From NCBI RefSeq assembly GCF_035582795.1, contig NC_134379.1, positions 682,001-746,000 on the forward strand: a stretch of 64,000 nt of DNA. Reading direction: 5' to 3'. Positions within the stretch are counted from its first letter, which is position 1; each line of letters begins with the position of its first letter. This document shows, piece by piece, positions 1-35,530 of the stretch. This stretch comes from Mycteria americana. Lineage: Eukaryota; Chordata; Aves; Ciconiiformes; Ciconiidae. The position numbers and the translations under genes were made by a program. The notes under the pieces were generated by a model. It was not told the DNA's origin. It made no database searches and saw only the letters and a program-made list of their open reading frames with translations.

Positions 1-1158
1 GCGCTCCCTCCACACTGCACAGGTGGCCCAGCGCAGGATGAAACAAACCGCAGGGAACTGCAGTGACTTAGAAATAAATCACGCTTCGCTCCAGAGAGCG
101 GCAATAAGCAGTTTAACGTCTTTCAGGTTCGACTGCCTCGGTCTTCCTCCAGGGATGGGAGGGGAGGTGGGATCCTGCCCGTGCTGGGGCCGGCAGGGCT
201 GGGGCTCATCCCCTTTGCCCCCGCTCCCCGGCTGGTCTGGGCTTACATCAGTGCTGCCCGGCCGCGGCCACTTCTAGCACCAAGTGCACCGAGTGCGGTG
301 ACGTTTGGCCCCGGCGTCTCTCCGGACCCACCGTGATGCAGGGATGGAGGTGCAGGAACCTGTGCTGAGCCCCTGGCATGGGCGGCAGCCCCTCCTCTCC
401 CATCCCTCTGGGGTCTCCTCCGCGCCCCCGGGGCCAGGTCTTGGTTCTGTCTGGGACCGGCGACACCCAGGGATTTCCACCTCCCACCATGCTGCATTTC
501 TGTTTTCTCCTATGGGCCCGTGCACCTCACCGCGGGGGGACGCTGCAGCCGCTCGCCTCCCTGCAGAGCTGACGTGGCCCCAGGCCATGCCGTTCCTGCA
601 AGGATGCCTGGGGTCGGTCCTGAAGCACCTCTCTGCCCATCATCCAGGGTGCCTTCGCCCACGGGTGCTTTTCTCCCCCTGCACCTCTGACACCGCTGTG
701 GCAGGTGACGTGACCAGCAAACCTGGGAGAAGGAAGCTAGTGGGCTATCCTAAGAAGAAAGCAACTGATTTTCTCAAATGCCTGGATCAAAATTGTTGAT
801 CGGTGTTAAGACTTTTTTTTCCCCTCCCCCTTTACGTATATCCGTTTCCAACACAGTTGCTGTGGAAAGCCAAGCAGCCCCTGGCAGGTCTGTGGCGGCA
901 GTGGGGGTGAGAAGGCAGGACGCCCGCCGCAGAAGCCAGGGCGCTCCACTGTGAAGTTCTGAGCCGCTTGTGCAGGGAGGGGCACACGCAGGTAGACACT
1001 AATAGCTTTTTGCCTTGGTTTATAACCCAATTTCCATCCTTCATTGCTTGCCTTCTGAAGCACTTAGTGCCCTGAAGAACACCCAAGAGTGGAGAGAATT
1101 TGCACTGCTCAGCAGACTCCACAAGTATCTTTGCTTTAACTGCTATAAAGCGCTAGTC
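1..1158. other. 3' flank or distal 3'UTR of WSCD1, no gene seen
   Basis: This stretch lies beyond the WSCD1 stop codon and the nearest poly(A) signal. It is GC-rich and CpG-containing between about 150 and 720, then more balanced. Several reading frames stay open (for example 305-799 on the plus strand), but they have the Pro/Gly/Arg/Ser-rich composition expected of GC-rich non-coding DNA and match no family I recognise. If the true WSCD1 3'UTR is long, as I would expect for this gene, part of this stretch would be transcribed on the minus strand. Confidence 0.5.
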
Positions 1159-1184
1159 TTTTTCTTTTTTTTTTTTTTTTTTTT
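1159..1184 (-). repeat. A-tract on minus strand (T-run on plus) after the WSCD1 poly(A) signal
   Basis: Twenty uninterrupted T at 1165-1184, preceded by five more T and one C. On the WSCD1 sense strand this is a genomic A-tract starting 11 nt after an AATAAA hexamer. It would be a strong internal-priming site for oligo-dT in cDNA libraries. Confidence 0.85.
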
Positions 1185-1195
1185 GAAAAAATTAT

Positions 1196-1201
1196 TTTAT
1201 T
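1196..1201 (-). terminator. Candidate polyadenylation signal AATAAA for WSCD1
   Basis: On the minus strand an AATAAA hexamer lies 29 nt past the TGA stop of WSCD1. Used as the real signal, it would give an unusually short 3'UTR. It may instead be a proximal or unused hexamer, with the main cleavage site further left in the window. Sequence alone cannot decide between these. Confidence 0.4.
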
Positions 1202-1230
1202 TTTAAACACAGCAGAGTGCTACCAGGCTA

Positions 1231-23842
<22,612 letters not shown>

Positions 23843-24112
23843 GCCCTTACTGAAACCAGGCCCTTCACGTCTCCCGACGGGCCCCTGAATCTCCACGTGG
23901 CCAGGTGCTGGTTCCTCCCATAAGTTCAGCCCATCACTTCCGTGCCTTCTCCTGGCAAAAAGCCTTCTCCCCGGTCGGCTGCGGCAGAGAGAGCAGCCTG
24001 GCACGGCACAGCTGCCGGCCTCAGGCGCCCAGCTGGCCGAGGGGCTCCGCGCGCGCCCGGGGCGATGCCATCGTCGTGCTCCGCCGAGCTGCCTAACAGC
24101 CGATGCTGAAAC
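23843..24112 (-). other. 5'UTR part of the first WSCD1 coding exon
   Basis: A pyrimidine-rich tract followed by GGCATTTCAG ends at 24113 on the minus strand and makes a good acceptor. A second AG lies 7 nt further in. The 270 nt between it and the ATG are GC-rich. They contain no stop and no ATG in the WSCD1 frame, so the leader is translatable in principle. An overlapping out-of-frame ORF with an ATG further upstream is probably composition-driven. Confidence 0.55.
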
Positions 24113-25463
24113 CTGAAATGCCAAGGGGGGAAGGTTGGTTCACATCCAAAGAGAAAATACCTGTCATCGGGTGACTTTCCCCCACCCACCCCCTTTTTTT
24201 TCAGCTGAGCGTTTCTCCATCTGTTGTTTATAATTATGCACTTTATAATCCAATGAGAATGACTGATTAAGCAAAAGCTAGTTTCAGATCTTGAGCCTTA
24301 CTTTTTTTTTTTTCTTTTAACTTGGAATGCACAAGAAATACCTTTATGATGAGGTTATTTCTTTGGGATGTTTGGGAAAAAAGTTCTTTATTTTCTTTTG
24401 TCAGTAGCTGACATCTCCATTCTTTGTCACTGGCTGGAACGGGCAGCCACAGTATAGGCATCTTTTTAGGAAGGTATTATCAAATTCCTTCCTTTCAGCA
24501 AAACAGTAGCTAAGCTACAGATGCAGATCAGAAGGAAACAGCAGTGTGGGTGTGTGGGGAAAAAAAAAGAAATTGCATCAACTCACAATAGATAAGATAA
24601 TTATTAATCTCTTTGCAGCACAATAAAGTCAGGCTTTATGCTGGAAGGATGTCTGGGGGTTCTGTACTTACACGTAGAGCTGTGTGAGTTGCTGTGCGTG
24701 TCACTTGAAAAGAAACCAGAGATCCTGCAATTTTTTTAGTAGATTTCTGTTGCCAAATATTTACATGTGGATGCACGGACAAAAACTAGTGAGTGTGTGA
24801 AAAAATTTCATTTCAAGTTTCACCAGATATCTCTTGACTGCTGCTGAGCATTGCAGGCTTTAGTTGTGCTGATGTATACCATGATGGGATTGTCCGGGCA
24901 AGAAAAGCTGCTTTGTGCTCTAGGGAACCTTTAACCTCCTGCAGCAAATAAAAGCTGGCATCTCCCCCTAAGTTCCTGTTTTCCCAGTCAATCACTTCTC
25001 TGTGGAGCCAGGCAAGTGTTGAGAAAAGATGCAGTGTTTTCCAGAAAAGAAAATATTATGGCATTTGATTAACTTGCATTTGGGGCACACTCTTGAAATC
25101 CACAGTCATGGCAAAGAAATATCCGTTCACTGTATTTCTTGTTTCAGTATCTGATTTAAAGTTTTGTGGATATTCACTTATGCCTCTTCCTTAAATAGAT
25201 GCTACCAATTAAGTCTCCACCCATTCCCTTTTTCATTTAGTTGTGCAACTTCTTTCTATCGTAAGCAGCAATCAAAAGCAAAGCCCCAAAACTTCTAGGC
25301 CAAAAATATAATAAAGCTCAGCTGAATCTTTTGTCAATTGAGCCTGAATTCCTTTTGTGTGGCCTCTCAGCCTCGATTGCTAAACGGGGTTGGGGTTGGT
25401 GCAAGGCAGGAGTCCCTGTCTTCTAATCTTACCGGGTGGTCTTAAGGGCCTGATTTAGATGCC

Positions 25464-25481
25464 TTTTTTTTTTTTTTTTTT
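25464..25481. repeat. Homopolymer T18
   Basis: Eighteen consecutive T. No flanking target duplication or retrocopy was recognised. Confidence 0.9.
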
Positions 25482-28400
25482 GGTTAAAGTTCATGTATGC
25501 TTGTCTCAATTGTATAGGGCTGAGTAATATCCAAAAATATTCTATGTGTTTATCTCTACACTTTCTCCAAGAGCTCAGTCTGACAAGGACTTACTACTCT
25601 CTTTCCCTCACTACCTGTGGATCTACTAGCAGCCAGTGAACTCGAGAGAGCGAGCAGGTGCAAAGGGCTACGGGGCTGTAGCATGCTGTAGTAAATTAAG
25701 ACCACTCTCTCCACTGTAAAAGTTACCACAACTCCCTTCTGATCAGCTCCAAAGCCAAAGAAAATACATTGATTTACACCAGCTGGAGAGTTGACCCTTA
25801 AAGTTAAATTATTGAAAATCTCTGATCAACGTTGTGAGTGCTCAAGAATTACAGGAAAAGGGTCAGAAGTACCTAGACAGATGAACAGGAAATTAGGCAT
25901 AATGAGATACTGCAGATTGTTACTGCGCTAATTTATGTGAAGAAATACTGTCTGTCAGCGTAGGTGTGATTTGATTCACTAGTTGGTCCTAACACAGGCC
26001 TACTGGAAACTTGAGCTATTCCCAAAAGAGGCTGTCTAATCTGAAAGAAAGATGTGTGCGTGTATTAGCCATTTGAGATTCTGACTGGGAAATTACCATG
26101 CTCCTGACAGCGTACAGTATTTTGAGGTAAGGCTTGGCCAACGGAGGAGGCAGCTGCACGCCATGGTGGCTGGTGGCTGAGCAGACAGCACTCTGTTCGA
26201 GTTGCCATCTATAATGCAAAGGGATGGCCCTTCTTAATAAAATGCTGCTGCAAAGCCTCATCGGTGAGATGATAATGGCTGCAATCACATAGGTATTCAA
26301 AAGGTTTAAGGCTTTTTTCCCCCCCTAGCAGCAAGATGAGGCTAGATAAATTTGTCAGACTTGCAATCATTTTTGCCCAACTGTAATTCAGGGTTTCATA
26401 GCTCTTTTGGTTTACTCACAAGGTGATCAAGAAATGCTTCGAGCCAAAGTTCTCAAGTGCGTCCAAGTCATTTGCATTGGAAAGGCAGTGCTGCGGCAGC
26501 AGGGAACCTTTAGGCGTTGCTAATAAGCAATGCCAAGAGTGGCAGCTTGGCTGGAGAAGGACCATCGAAGCCATGTAGTGGAGGTCGGGCATGTTATGCT
26601 TGAAACTGCATCAGTGGCCCAATTTAGTCCCTTTTAATGCTACTGTGTGCTTGGGTCTTTCAGCAGTTTTCAGTCGAGTCTCTCCATGTTTGCAGTGATG
26701 TAAAGCGGAGCAGCTGGAAGCTGCGTCATCCCCGTGACGAGAGGATCTGCCGCTTGTCTGGGCAGCACGTGGCGATGCCCCCTCGTGCCAGGGGAGACGG
26801 GTCTGGCCACTGCCTGCCCAGACAATGCCTGTGCGGGGTGCGATCGCTGCCTCCCACGTTAGCAGGATGAAAAACCTACTATGCATCAGCAGAACTAGGG
26901 TAGCTGCCCACGATATGAGACTTAATATGCAGCAAGCTCTGCATCCAAACACCAAGAAACGTTTGGCATTGCTCTGTTGCTCTGCCTAGTTTACTTATTT
27001 ATTTGCTAAGGAGAAGCTGCTTCTGGGTCTCAAAAGGCTAACTTTGCCTTTGCCCAGTGGTTGAAAAAGTCTAAATTGTACAAGCCAATTTTACTGCAGT
27101 CAATATGACATATATAAATTACCTCCAGATGCATTCGCCCTCAGTACAGTTGCCATGACAGTACATTGTAGTAAAAACCAACCAAATAAATAAGCAGACT
27201 CTCCGCCCACAGCAACTGCTGCAAATGTGCAACTCAAAAATTAAATGTTGCTTTTTAGTGGGGAAATAGCAGAGAGTGCTGCTGACATAAAAAAAGTCAT
27301 TTGATTTTTCCATAAACTGCATATTGCAATATCATCAAAGTATGCCTAAAAGAATTGAAGTGCATCACTTTTGATGATGATATTAAAAAGGAAAGAGTAA
27401 GGAGGATATGAACTAGTATCTAGTAATAGAAAATGTATCATTTGTCTTTTTCATATATGTTTCACTTAAAATGAATGAAGTGAAATGGAAGAAAAGTAGA
27501 GTCTTCTGTTCCTATTTATCAGTTCTCACAGCCAAAGGGGTTTTAGGACCATATTAATTGAGAGTTGAGTTAGTCAGTAAAATCATAAAACGGTAATTGA
27601 AAGGACTTTGAGATGGGCAATGAGAACTGTTAAACAGCAGAGAAGACCTCTAGGTGAAGAGAACGATGAAAGGGTTAATGCTGCAACAAAAAAAAAGAAA
27701 ATAATTAGCACTGGTAAGGATCAGCTTTGGAGATGGTGAGTGGTAGTACAGAAGATCTGCTAGGTGCTGTGCCTTCAGCAAGGAAAGGATCCCTTGCGCT
27801 ACTACAGAGGTGGTGCGTCTGGTGGCCGTGTTTTTATAAAATGGATAATTATCTGGTTATTGAGGGCAAGAATTTGATGGGGTTCAGAAAAGCATTGAGT
27901 GATCTTATTTTATCAAATATGAATTTATTCACTTTACTAGTGACAGGTGAATTTTTAACTGTTCAGAAGTCAGACAACCATTCAGTTGTTTGAACAGCAT
28001 TTTTAGCTGTTTGTGCCTGAAATTTTTTGTCTGGCAATGTCATTAGGAAAAATAGTTTAAGGTCTTTTTCTGTAAGACCTTTATATATACCAACAGGACT
28101 GAATGCAGAGCCGAAAAATGCATCTTACCTGAAATCCCAGAATCTCAAACTATGAATCTGTTCCAATGTGTTTCCTAAAATGGAAAATGCTGCGATTCTT
28201 CTCACTGTCTCTGGGAAAGCCAACGTCTTGAAAGAAAGATTCCTCTAAACCTGGCATAACTTGGTCACCAGTGGATTTGCTGGCTGGTAGCCAAGTTTTC
28301 GGACCCCTGTCCCAGTGCTGGGGAATCCTCCCGAACGCTGTTGCAGGGGGGTTATTTGTTTATCCAGGTGCCATCAGGCTTCAGAGTGCGTGGTGCTGGA

Positions 28401-29262
28401 TGCCAGCTGTAAGACGTGCTCTCCCAAAGGTTTTGTACGAATCTGCAATGCTCAGACAAGGCATGATCCTACCAGCACCCACAGAAAAGCTGCTTTTATT
28501 TTCTGCAACTTTCCTGCAGGCCACATTGCTCACAACCTGCTCCTGGGGGGTCTTGCCATTGCCCAGAAGAGCGGGGTGGCAGAGGTGGCAATCCTCGAGA
28601 GGACTTTAGTCGTATCCTCTGAGATGAGCTCTGGCAGCCACGTAGCGCCCAGCTCCTCTGAACGTGCCCAACAGCAGGCAGCCGGCCGGTTTCGAGGGGA
28701 TGTGAGCCCCCTGCTTGAACTCACTGCAGACGCTAGGAACAGCTGCTATGCCTGGTCAAGGATATTGCATCTTTGTAGAGCTCTATCAATATTTCATAAA
28801 AACGATGTGGTTAACAGGTAGGGGAACACCTGCACCACTGACGTGACTGTAGGGAGCTCTTTTTGGAAGGAGGCAGAGAAGAGAGTTGTCCGCGTGTGCT
28901 ACTCATTTCAGACCACTCTGGGAACGTACCCCTCCCTTGGTGTCTTTGCAATGACTGCGAGGTTATGCAGAGCGTTGAGAAATGCCAGAGCACAGATTGT
29001 GGACTCAGCACGTTGCGTCTCAGAGTGCACTGACGGGACTAAGCACCAGACCCGGGGCATTTCCAATTTAAAGTGCTGGTTTTCTTTTAATCCTTATTTT
29101 TCTTTCATTACATATATAATACCAGATTTATAACTGCCATTAAAAAGTTGCTATAAGGAAAAGCAGGTCAGTTCCTTGCTTCCAAAATGATCTCGCAAAG
29201 TGTGACAGAGCATGTCGCACTACGCAGCTGCATTAATACATTTGTAAAGCAAAATAGAAGAA

Positions 29263-29296
29263 AAATTGTAAAGTTCTTGGCAAATTGTAAAGTTCT
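29263..29296. repeat. 15-bp direct repeat, period 19
   Basis: AAATTGTAAAGTTCT occurs at 29263-29277 and again at 29282-29296. Confidence 0.9.
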
Positions 29297-32270
29297 CTCC
29301 TAGCTAAAGGAGTAGTTACAGAATTTTTAAGAGAAGAGTGAATACTTTCAGTGATGCTATGAAAGCCGGTAAAGGCTGAAGACACTAAAGAACATCCCCA
29401 GACTTGCAGGTGAAGAGTTGCTCAGTTGAGGGCTGTCCCTTAATAGGTTGCTCAATGCAGAAACTTAGGTCAATACTGCATTGGCGGCTGCAGCTCATCA
29501 ATAGTTGATCTTGTCTAAAGACCAGCAGGATTTTGCAAATTCAGAGTTCTTGGCATAGAAGCAAGACTCATGTTTTCTGTTGTAAACTGAAGGGAATTGG
29601 ACTCATGAACACTATTTTTAGAAAAATCCATCCCTCTTCCACATTTCTCCTCTCTTTTGTCAGCTTTCTTTCAGGACAAATGTAGTCAGTTAGGACCTAG
29701 CCGAAGGATTCTGGCTCACAGCCTTTCTTTTGGGTACACACTGCCATTTTCTTGAGGCTGTTTGGAAGGTCAAGGCCAACATCATACTGAGTGAATGCAC
29801 GTAGGAAGAAAAACTCTTGAGAAGCCACAAATTTAATGTTGGGAGCCTGTCAAATATTTGCAGTTCCCTTTATTCCGACAGCTAACCCTGGGTATCTGCC
29901 ATTGTCGGTCCCGAGACAGCCAACAGCAAGTGCTTCTCGCAGCTGTACTTTCATACGTGGCCAGAGCTGTCTCTTGAGTTTTGAGAAGGGGGTTAAAAAG
30001 ATGACAAAGGTGAGCTGCCTGAGCTCTCCCCTCATACCTCAAGTGGAATCAAGAGAGAAATTCCACATTATCCCAGTTTCCAAATCGTGGGATAAGAGAA
30101 AAATGAAAGTGTGGATCACATTTCTGTGGAAAGCAGCACACGCTAAAAGTAAAGCTTAGAAGAAACATCCTGGTACTCTACTCTCTTAAGCCAAAATCCA
30201 CTCGGATCAAGATACAGGTTGATGCTGATGGATTTTGGCTCAGGTCCATTGTTACTTTTTCTAGCTCCTTAAGAAAGTGTCATGTGGAATCGTCTCACTA
30301 ACTTAACAACGTAATTTAGGAACTTATGCAAAGGAAAGAAAAAGAAGTGATTTTGTAATTCCATCACCTTTCCTAGGATATTCTTTCACCAAAAAGAGAG
30401 GAAATTTTCGATGAAGAGTTACTATAATATTCATTTCCCTCACCAACTTAAACATGTACTTTTTCTGTGAGATAAGGTCTATGGAATATAACCTGCTGGT
30501 TGGCCTTTCAGGCAGTTACAATGCAATGCTCAAATGAGACCCGTATAGAATGCAACAACCTGGTCTTACCAGAGCATTTGGCTTCGGAGGGAGAGGCAGA
30601 AACACCCTCCAACTCCGGCCCTGGGCAGGCATTCCCCCCGCGCTCTTCCGATAACCCTGCAGGCGAGGCTTTTATCGCAGGCCCTGGAGCAACTGCAGCC
30701 GCCGTCCCAGCAGCACGAGCTGTCCTGCACGGGCAGGGCCAGGAGACAGCCCTGGCGCAGCTCAAGCCTTGCACGGCGACGTGCCACGCGGCTCCAGCAG
30801 CCGCTGCAGCTCACGCCGGTGCTGTTGCTCTCCAGTTTTCTCATCCCTACTCTTCCTGCAAGGCAAGTGGAAAGCTCAAGTTGCTTTTCTTCTTTGTTCC
30901 AAGGCAGGATGTCTAGCACGAGGCTGAGGATGAGTTAGTGCCCGTGCTTTGCTCGTGCACATCCTGCTTCACCCTCCACGTGAAACATGTCACGTCATTC
31001 AGTTCTGCTGCTGCAGAACTTGCTGAGGGTTTGCATTTAAATATAATAAAAGGGTTTCTTCCCCATCTTTTCCCAAGCCACCTCCAATTGTTTGATTTGG
31101 AGAATAATTTGGCTTTTAAATGTTTCTAGAAACTAACTCTTCCACCCCTTTCCGATCAAAATGAAGCTTATCATCTAGGGATTTTCAGTAAAGTAATGAA
31201 GTGCCCCATGAGACATAAGCGAAGGGACCTTCAGCCTGTCCTGACCACTGAAGCTCCGATGTGTCATGCCAGCTTCCCTGCCAGAAGATCTGGCCTTACT
31301 ATCTGGGCTTTCAGAAGCAATAAGCACTTCTTCCAACTTACAAAGTTTTACTTGCTAGAGGATGGATCTGTGCTGACTCTACGCACATGCCCCCCTCGTG
31401 AGCCACTCTTTCCTGACACAATGCCGCCTTGAGTGTTACTTTAAGCACGACATAAGGTCTGTCAACAAACTAGAAATGAGGTAGAAGCACCATGATTTCT
31501 CCACAAGCTATAGTGGCAAACATTGCGTCTTGAGAGGGCTTTGTAGCAAGTTTACCATTTCCTCCCTCACCTGTCCTCCCTTCCCACACTGTGTTGAAAG
31601 TGCACTTGCTACAAGATGTAATCAGATTGCAAAATTATCTTTGATGCTGATATCGTGTTAAAACTGTTAAATAATGATGTACTGTGATAAATAAAGCAGA
31701 AAAAAATCTTCATGCAGAGATAGCAGGAAGATGGAGAAAAACTATATATTCTGTAAATTGGTCAAATCAAGTTGAAGATATACAAGTTAAAAATACAGAT
31801 GATATCCACTGTATACAATATGGGAGGTGTTTTACGGTGGACAGATCATTCAGCTTTGGAAGCGAAAGGCAATGCCACAGAACAGAGCTCAGCCTGAGGC
31901 TGGGGAGTCAGCGCTAACTTGTGCAAATTTGGTCACAGCAGCTCTTTCACTAGATATTCCACTTTTTTGAGACCAATTTTCTGGCATAGGTAGGTGTAAA
32001 TCTAGGCAATAATTTTGTTGGTGAACGCAGTAGCCTATGGTGAGGGCTGCAGAAGAGCCTGCAGGAGGCAGCTGGTCCAGGAAGGCTCGGTGTGAGACAG
32101 AGTCTGACTTGGAAAGTGTTCCAGTGACAGCTTGTAACAGAAAGCATACCACGGTGAGATGGTATTTCTTCCATTAATCCAGTACTTTTTACCTAGCTCA
32201 GTGGTAAAGTAATAATCAGGAGGACTGATTCCATGCCAGTATGGAGAAGATGCAGACTTATACCTACATT

Positions 32271-32316
32271 TTATATGTATACATACACAGACTTATATAT
32301 GTATGTGTGTATGCAT
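32271..32316. repeat. Alternating purine-pyrimidine tract
   Basis: Degenerate TA/TG/AC dinucleotide sequence including TATGTATACATACACA and GTATGTGTGTATGCAT. It is a low-complexity tract. Confidence 0.7.
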
Positions 32317-33285
32317 TCTGTACAGAGGGATGTGTACTCAAAAGATAACACACAATCTGCTGTCACCATTCACTGATAAACTGAGACCTATCAGCAAACA
32401 GTATTCTTGAACCTAGAAAGTATTTTGATCGATAATAAACCATTCATGCATAATGTACATCCCTTTGATATTAAGAACTCAAGCACTCAGCAAATGATGC
32501 TTTATCTGCAATTTCCAAAAAACCCCAATATGGTTCTGTGGCTACAGGCTGAAGTTTTGCAAGAGATTGTTGTAAAAAATGTACCATGTATTGATTTTTG
32601 CCTCAGCCCACAGTAGCTAGACATGAGATCTTTTCCTGGGTGCAAGGAAATCTACTGGAATTAAAATAACATGCAGATCTGTAACTAAATCATAGGTATT
32701 TAAAAAGTGTCTTTCATAAACCCCTCAACATCCAAATTCCTGCAACATCCACCTACTAAAAATTGTTAGAGTCTATTTATTTAGCACAATGATGCTTCAG
32801 AAACTGTTTAGAGAAGCCGAGCATTCTAGTCTGCCTCACCAGGCTGTGTGACACACACACACTCTCATTACCCATGCCTACTTTTCAAGTGTGATGTTTC
32901 GTGGATGCTCAGCGAAGGGCATCTCGAGAGCAAACTGCAATCTTTATAAATAATGCAGCTAAGCCTCGTGTACTTAGATGCCATGGATAAATTTAATAAA
33001 TCAAACAGCCATTCAGACTGCAATGAATGTTAATATCTCAGCCTCTGCAAAAAGTTGTCGGGTTATTACTTGTGTCAAGGCCAGCTGACAAACAGCTTGC
33101 AGAAGCAGATAATGCAACTGTGTAAGAAAAAGAGGAAAAAACTCACCTTTCTTTTACGGCCGAGGAACTCCTGTTGTAGCCAGACAAAGTCCTAGACAAT
33201 CCAGTGAAATATTATGAAAAGCTGTAATGCATATCTGAAAAGCTGATAAATCCTGCTCCCTCTGCCCTTCCCCACTAATCCTGCT

Positions 33286-33545
33286 CCTGCCTCCCGCTTC
33301 CAGCACGCAGAGCCGTAATCCTCCCGAGCACCCCTCCGTGCTCCGCCTGGGTCTGCGCGGCGCTCCGGTCCCTCCAGCTCTTCGTGTCAGTAACTCACCC
33401 GCGCGGCCCCGCACGCGCTCCCTGCTCACCGCCGCCCGTCGCGGTCCCTCGCCGGGGTCCCTGCGGCTCACCGGGCCGGGGCGGCGGGGTCCTGCGCCGT
33501 GCAGGGGCCGGCGGGAGAGAAACGCTCCATGGCCTCCTGCGCCAA
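33286..33545 (-). promoter_or_regulatory. CpG island; candidate WSCD1 promoter and non-coding first exon
   Basis: Dense CG dinucleotides with GC-box sequence (GGCCGGGGCGGCGGGG at about 33474-33489) and no convincing coding frame. On the minus strand GCGCGG|GTGAGT gives a strong donor at 33398-33393, so a first non-coding exon could run from somewhere near 33530 to 33399 and splice to the acceptor at 24113. Further GTGAGC donors lie inside the island. This is an inference from composition and splice motifs. The promoter could equally be one of the other CpG-rich patches or lie outside the window. Confidence 0.35.
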
Positions 33546-35150
33546 CAGGAGGATCGAAGCAGCCTCAGCGCTGCGCTGCCACAATCCTCAGCCACAGTCG
33601 GTACGCTCGTGTTTCGTAACGCTCCCCCTCTTTGGGGAACAGAGCCTCTCCTTTACGTCTGCTTCACGGAAGAGCTCTGCAGCCTTCCGCAGCTACAGAC
33701 GTTTCCAGACCTACTCATACGCTCTCTCTGTCTGTGTATTTGTCTAAGCGCACGGATGGCTGCATAGGCAGATATCTAAGTGGCAGCAGCAGCAGCGTGA
33801 AGACCTAACGCGATCAGCTCCTGTGTTTGTTTCTCGGTGCCTCTTCCCACTAGGGGCAGATCCCTCTGGAGCCGCTCCTCTGGAGACCCAGACCCCTTCC
33901 CAACAGGTCCAGAGGGTCCCGGGAAAGCGAGTCCCTGGCAGCCTCCCGGCACCAGCTCAGGGATTTCAGGCAGGAAATTGTTATTCTGAGCACAGGTGGA
34001 CAGAAGTAAATTATTTATAAATGTGAGAGCTGAAAGGCAGTTTGCTCAGTGTCCTTAGGACTGCCTGCTCTGCTCTGCTGTCTTCACTGCACGTACGGAC
34101 TCCTTTCTGCTACTGGTTCACGCAGAGATCGATCAATTTATAATTATTCTTAAAGCATCTGCATTTAAATGGGAGTAGGCTGCACACTTGTAACTGCACG
34201 TGGTTTTGAAGCACCCCATAGTCTCTGCATGTTTAAGTCAAACCTGTGGAGATGTGTCTCTTGGAGCCAGCATCAGATGCGGTTATGGGGACCCTCGTTT
34301 ACTTCCTGCGCTGAGGAGCGTGGGTCAGTAATGTCAGACCGAACACCTGCCTGGCTGTGGGAAAGCAGCACTCAGGGGTTTGCTTGGATCTGAGAGGAAA
34401 GGGGGAATTCGGATGCCACGTGGGGACCGATCCTGTTTCACTTCTGTTTGCAGCACAGTACTTAGCCCCGTGGGTTTCAGTGATGCTGTGTGCGTGGATC
34501 TCTCTCCATATAGCATGCCCCGTGAGCGGGATCTGAACTGCCAAAGCGGTGCTAACTCTGCTTAAATTATGCTTGGCTTTCCCATCTCCGCACACTTTAG
34601 GAGAAGAGGGACCTGGCTGTTCGTTTCAGATCTCTGCACACGTGCTAGCTGATTTCAAAATACTCTAGTTGTGAAGCAGACCTGGATTAGAAACGCACAC
34701 AAAGACGGGAGCTATAGACTACACAGATGGGAGGTATAGACTACAAAGACGGGAGCCATAGACTAATCCCACTTGCTCACCACCTTGCAAAAAATAGTGC
34801 CATGCTGCTGGAAAGGTTCAATCTTTAGTTGGCGCCAGCATCAAGGGATGAATTTTACCACCTTTGTGTTTGCACTGCCTTAGTTACATGTGTGTTTCTT
34901 GTCTTAGACATATGTAAGCAAACTCTGCTGTGGCTGGCTATTGGAGTTTGTCAGTTTACTTTTTCTTTCCTTTTTTGAAAGCTGCTTTGTCTTGTTGTGT
35001 TTTGCCTTAAAAGCAAATAAATGCAGGAACTTCTGTTTCGGGCTACAGAACATGGGAAATAATTTGCAGTCACGGCAGACCAAAAAGAAGGACTTTGCGT
35101 TTCTCCTCACTGCCTTTCAAGGGCCAGATCCTTGACCCCCCCAAAATCCC
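33546..35150. other. Non-coding spacer, no gene seen
   Basis: Mixed-composition DNA between two CpG-rich patches. It holds the 22-bp minisatellite at 34701-34766. Otherwise nothing was recognised. Confidence 0.7.
34701..34766. repeat. 22-bp minisatellite, three copies
   Basis: Three adjacent units of period 22 (34701, 34723, 34745) share the core GGGAG-N-TATAGACTA, with two to four differences between units. The third unit is cut short at its end. Confidence 0.9.
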
Positions 35151-35530
35151 CTTTGCAAGCGGCTTTGGCTGGGCGGCGGTCAGGAAGCCTCGGCTGGGTG
35201 GGCAGCAGAGCCCCCTCGCCTCGGCGGCGAGCCCGTGCGGGCGGCGCAGCAGAAGCAGAGCCCGGGCTGCGGCCACGGGCACCCAGCACCTGGCAGCGCC
35301 TCTTCAGACGCGACCGCAGCGATTTGTGCCTGGCCCCTTCGCGTGCGGCGTTTCCAAGGGACAAGGGGAGCGGGCGAGGCAGGCGCCGGCGCTGGGGGGA
35401 CGGCTGGGACACGGGGGTGCCCCTCCAGCTCTGCCCCCAGGGTCCTGGCCACCACGGGCAAGCTGTTTCCACCACCATGGCGCGCCTCCCAGCACCGCGT
35501 GCCTCCTGCTCTTCGCGTCCTTCGCTGCAT
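35151..35530. promoter_or_regulatory. CpG island in WSCD1 upstream region
   Basis: One of the densest CG runs in the window, with GCGGCGAGC, GGGCGGCGC and GCGCCGGCGC-type sequence. Reading frames are open on both strands, which composition explains. I saw no strong donor on the minus strand inside it. A weak one, GCA|GTGAGG, lies at its left edge (35110-35105). Confidence 0.4.

Larger units (their letters stand above)
24113..33285. other. Upstream intron/intergenic DNA, no gene seen
   Basis: Mostly AT-rich, non-repetitive sequence 5' of the first WSCD1 coding exon. It contains an 18-nt T-run at 25464-25481, a GC-rich islet at about 30590-30830, a 15-nt direct repeat AAATTGTAAAGTTCT at 29263 and 29282, and a run of alternating TA/TG/AC dinucleotides at about 32270-32316. 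An (AC)6 lies at 32851-32862. No mobile element, RNA gene or coding exon was recognised. The block 32940-33130 looks like information-rich non-coding DNA, but conservation cannot be judged here. Confidence 0.7.
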
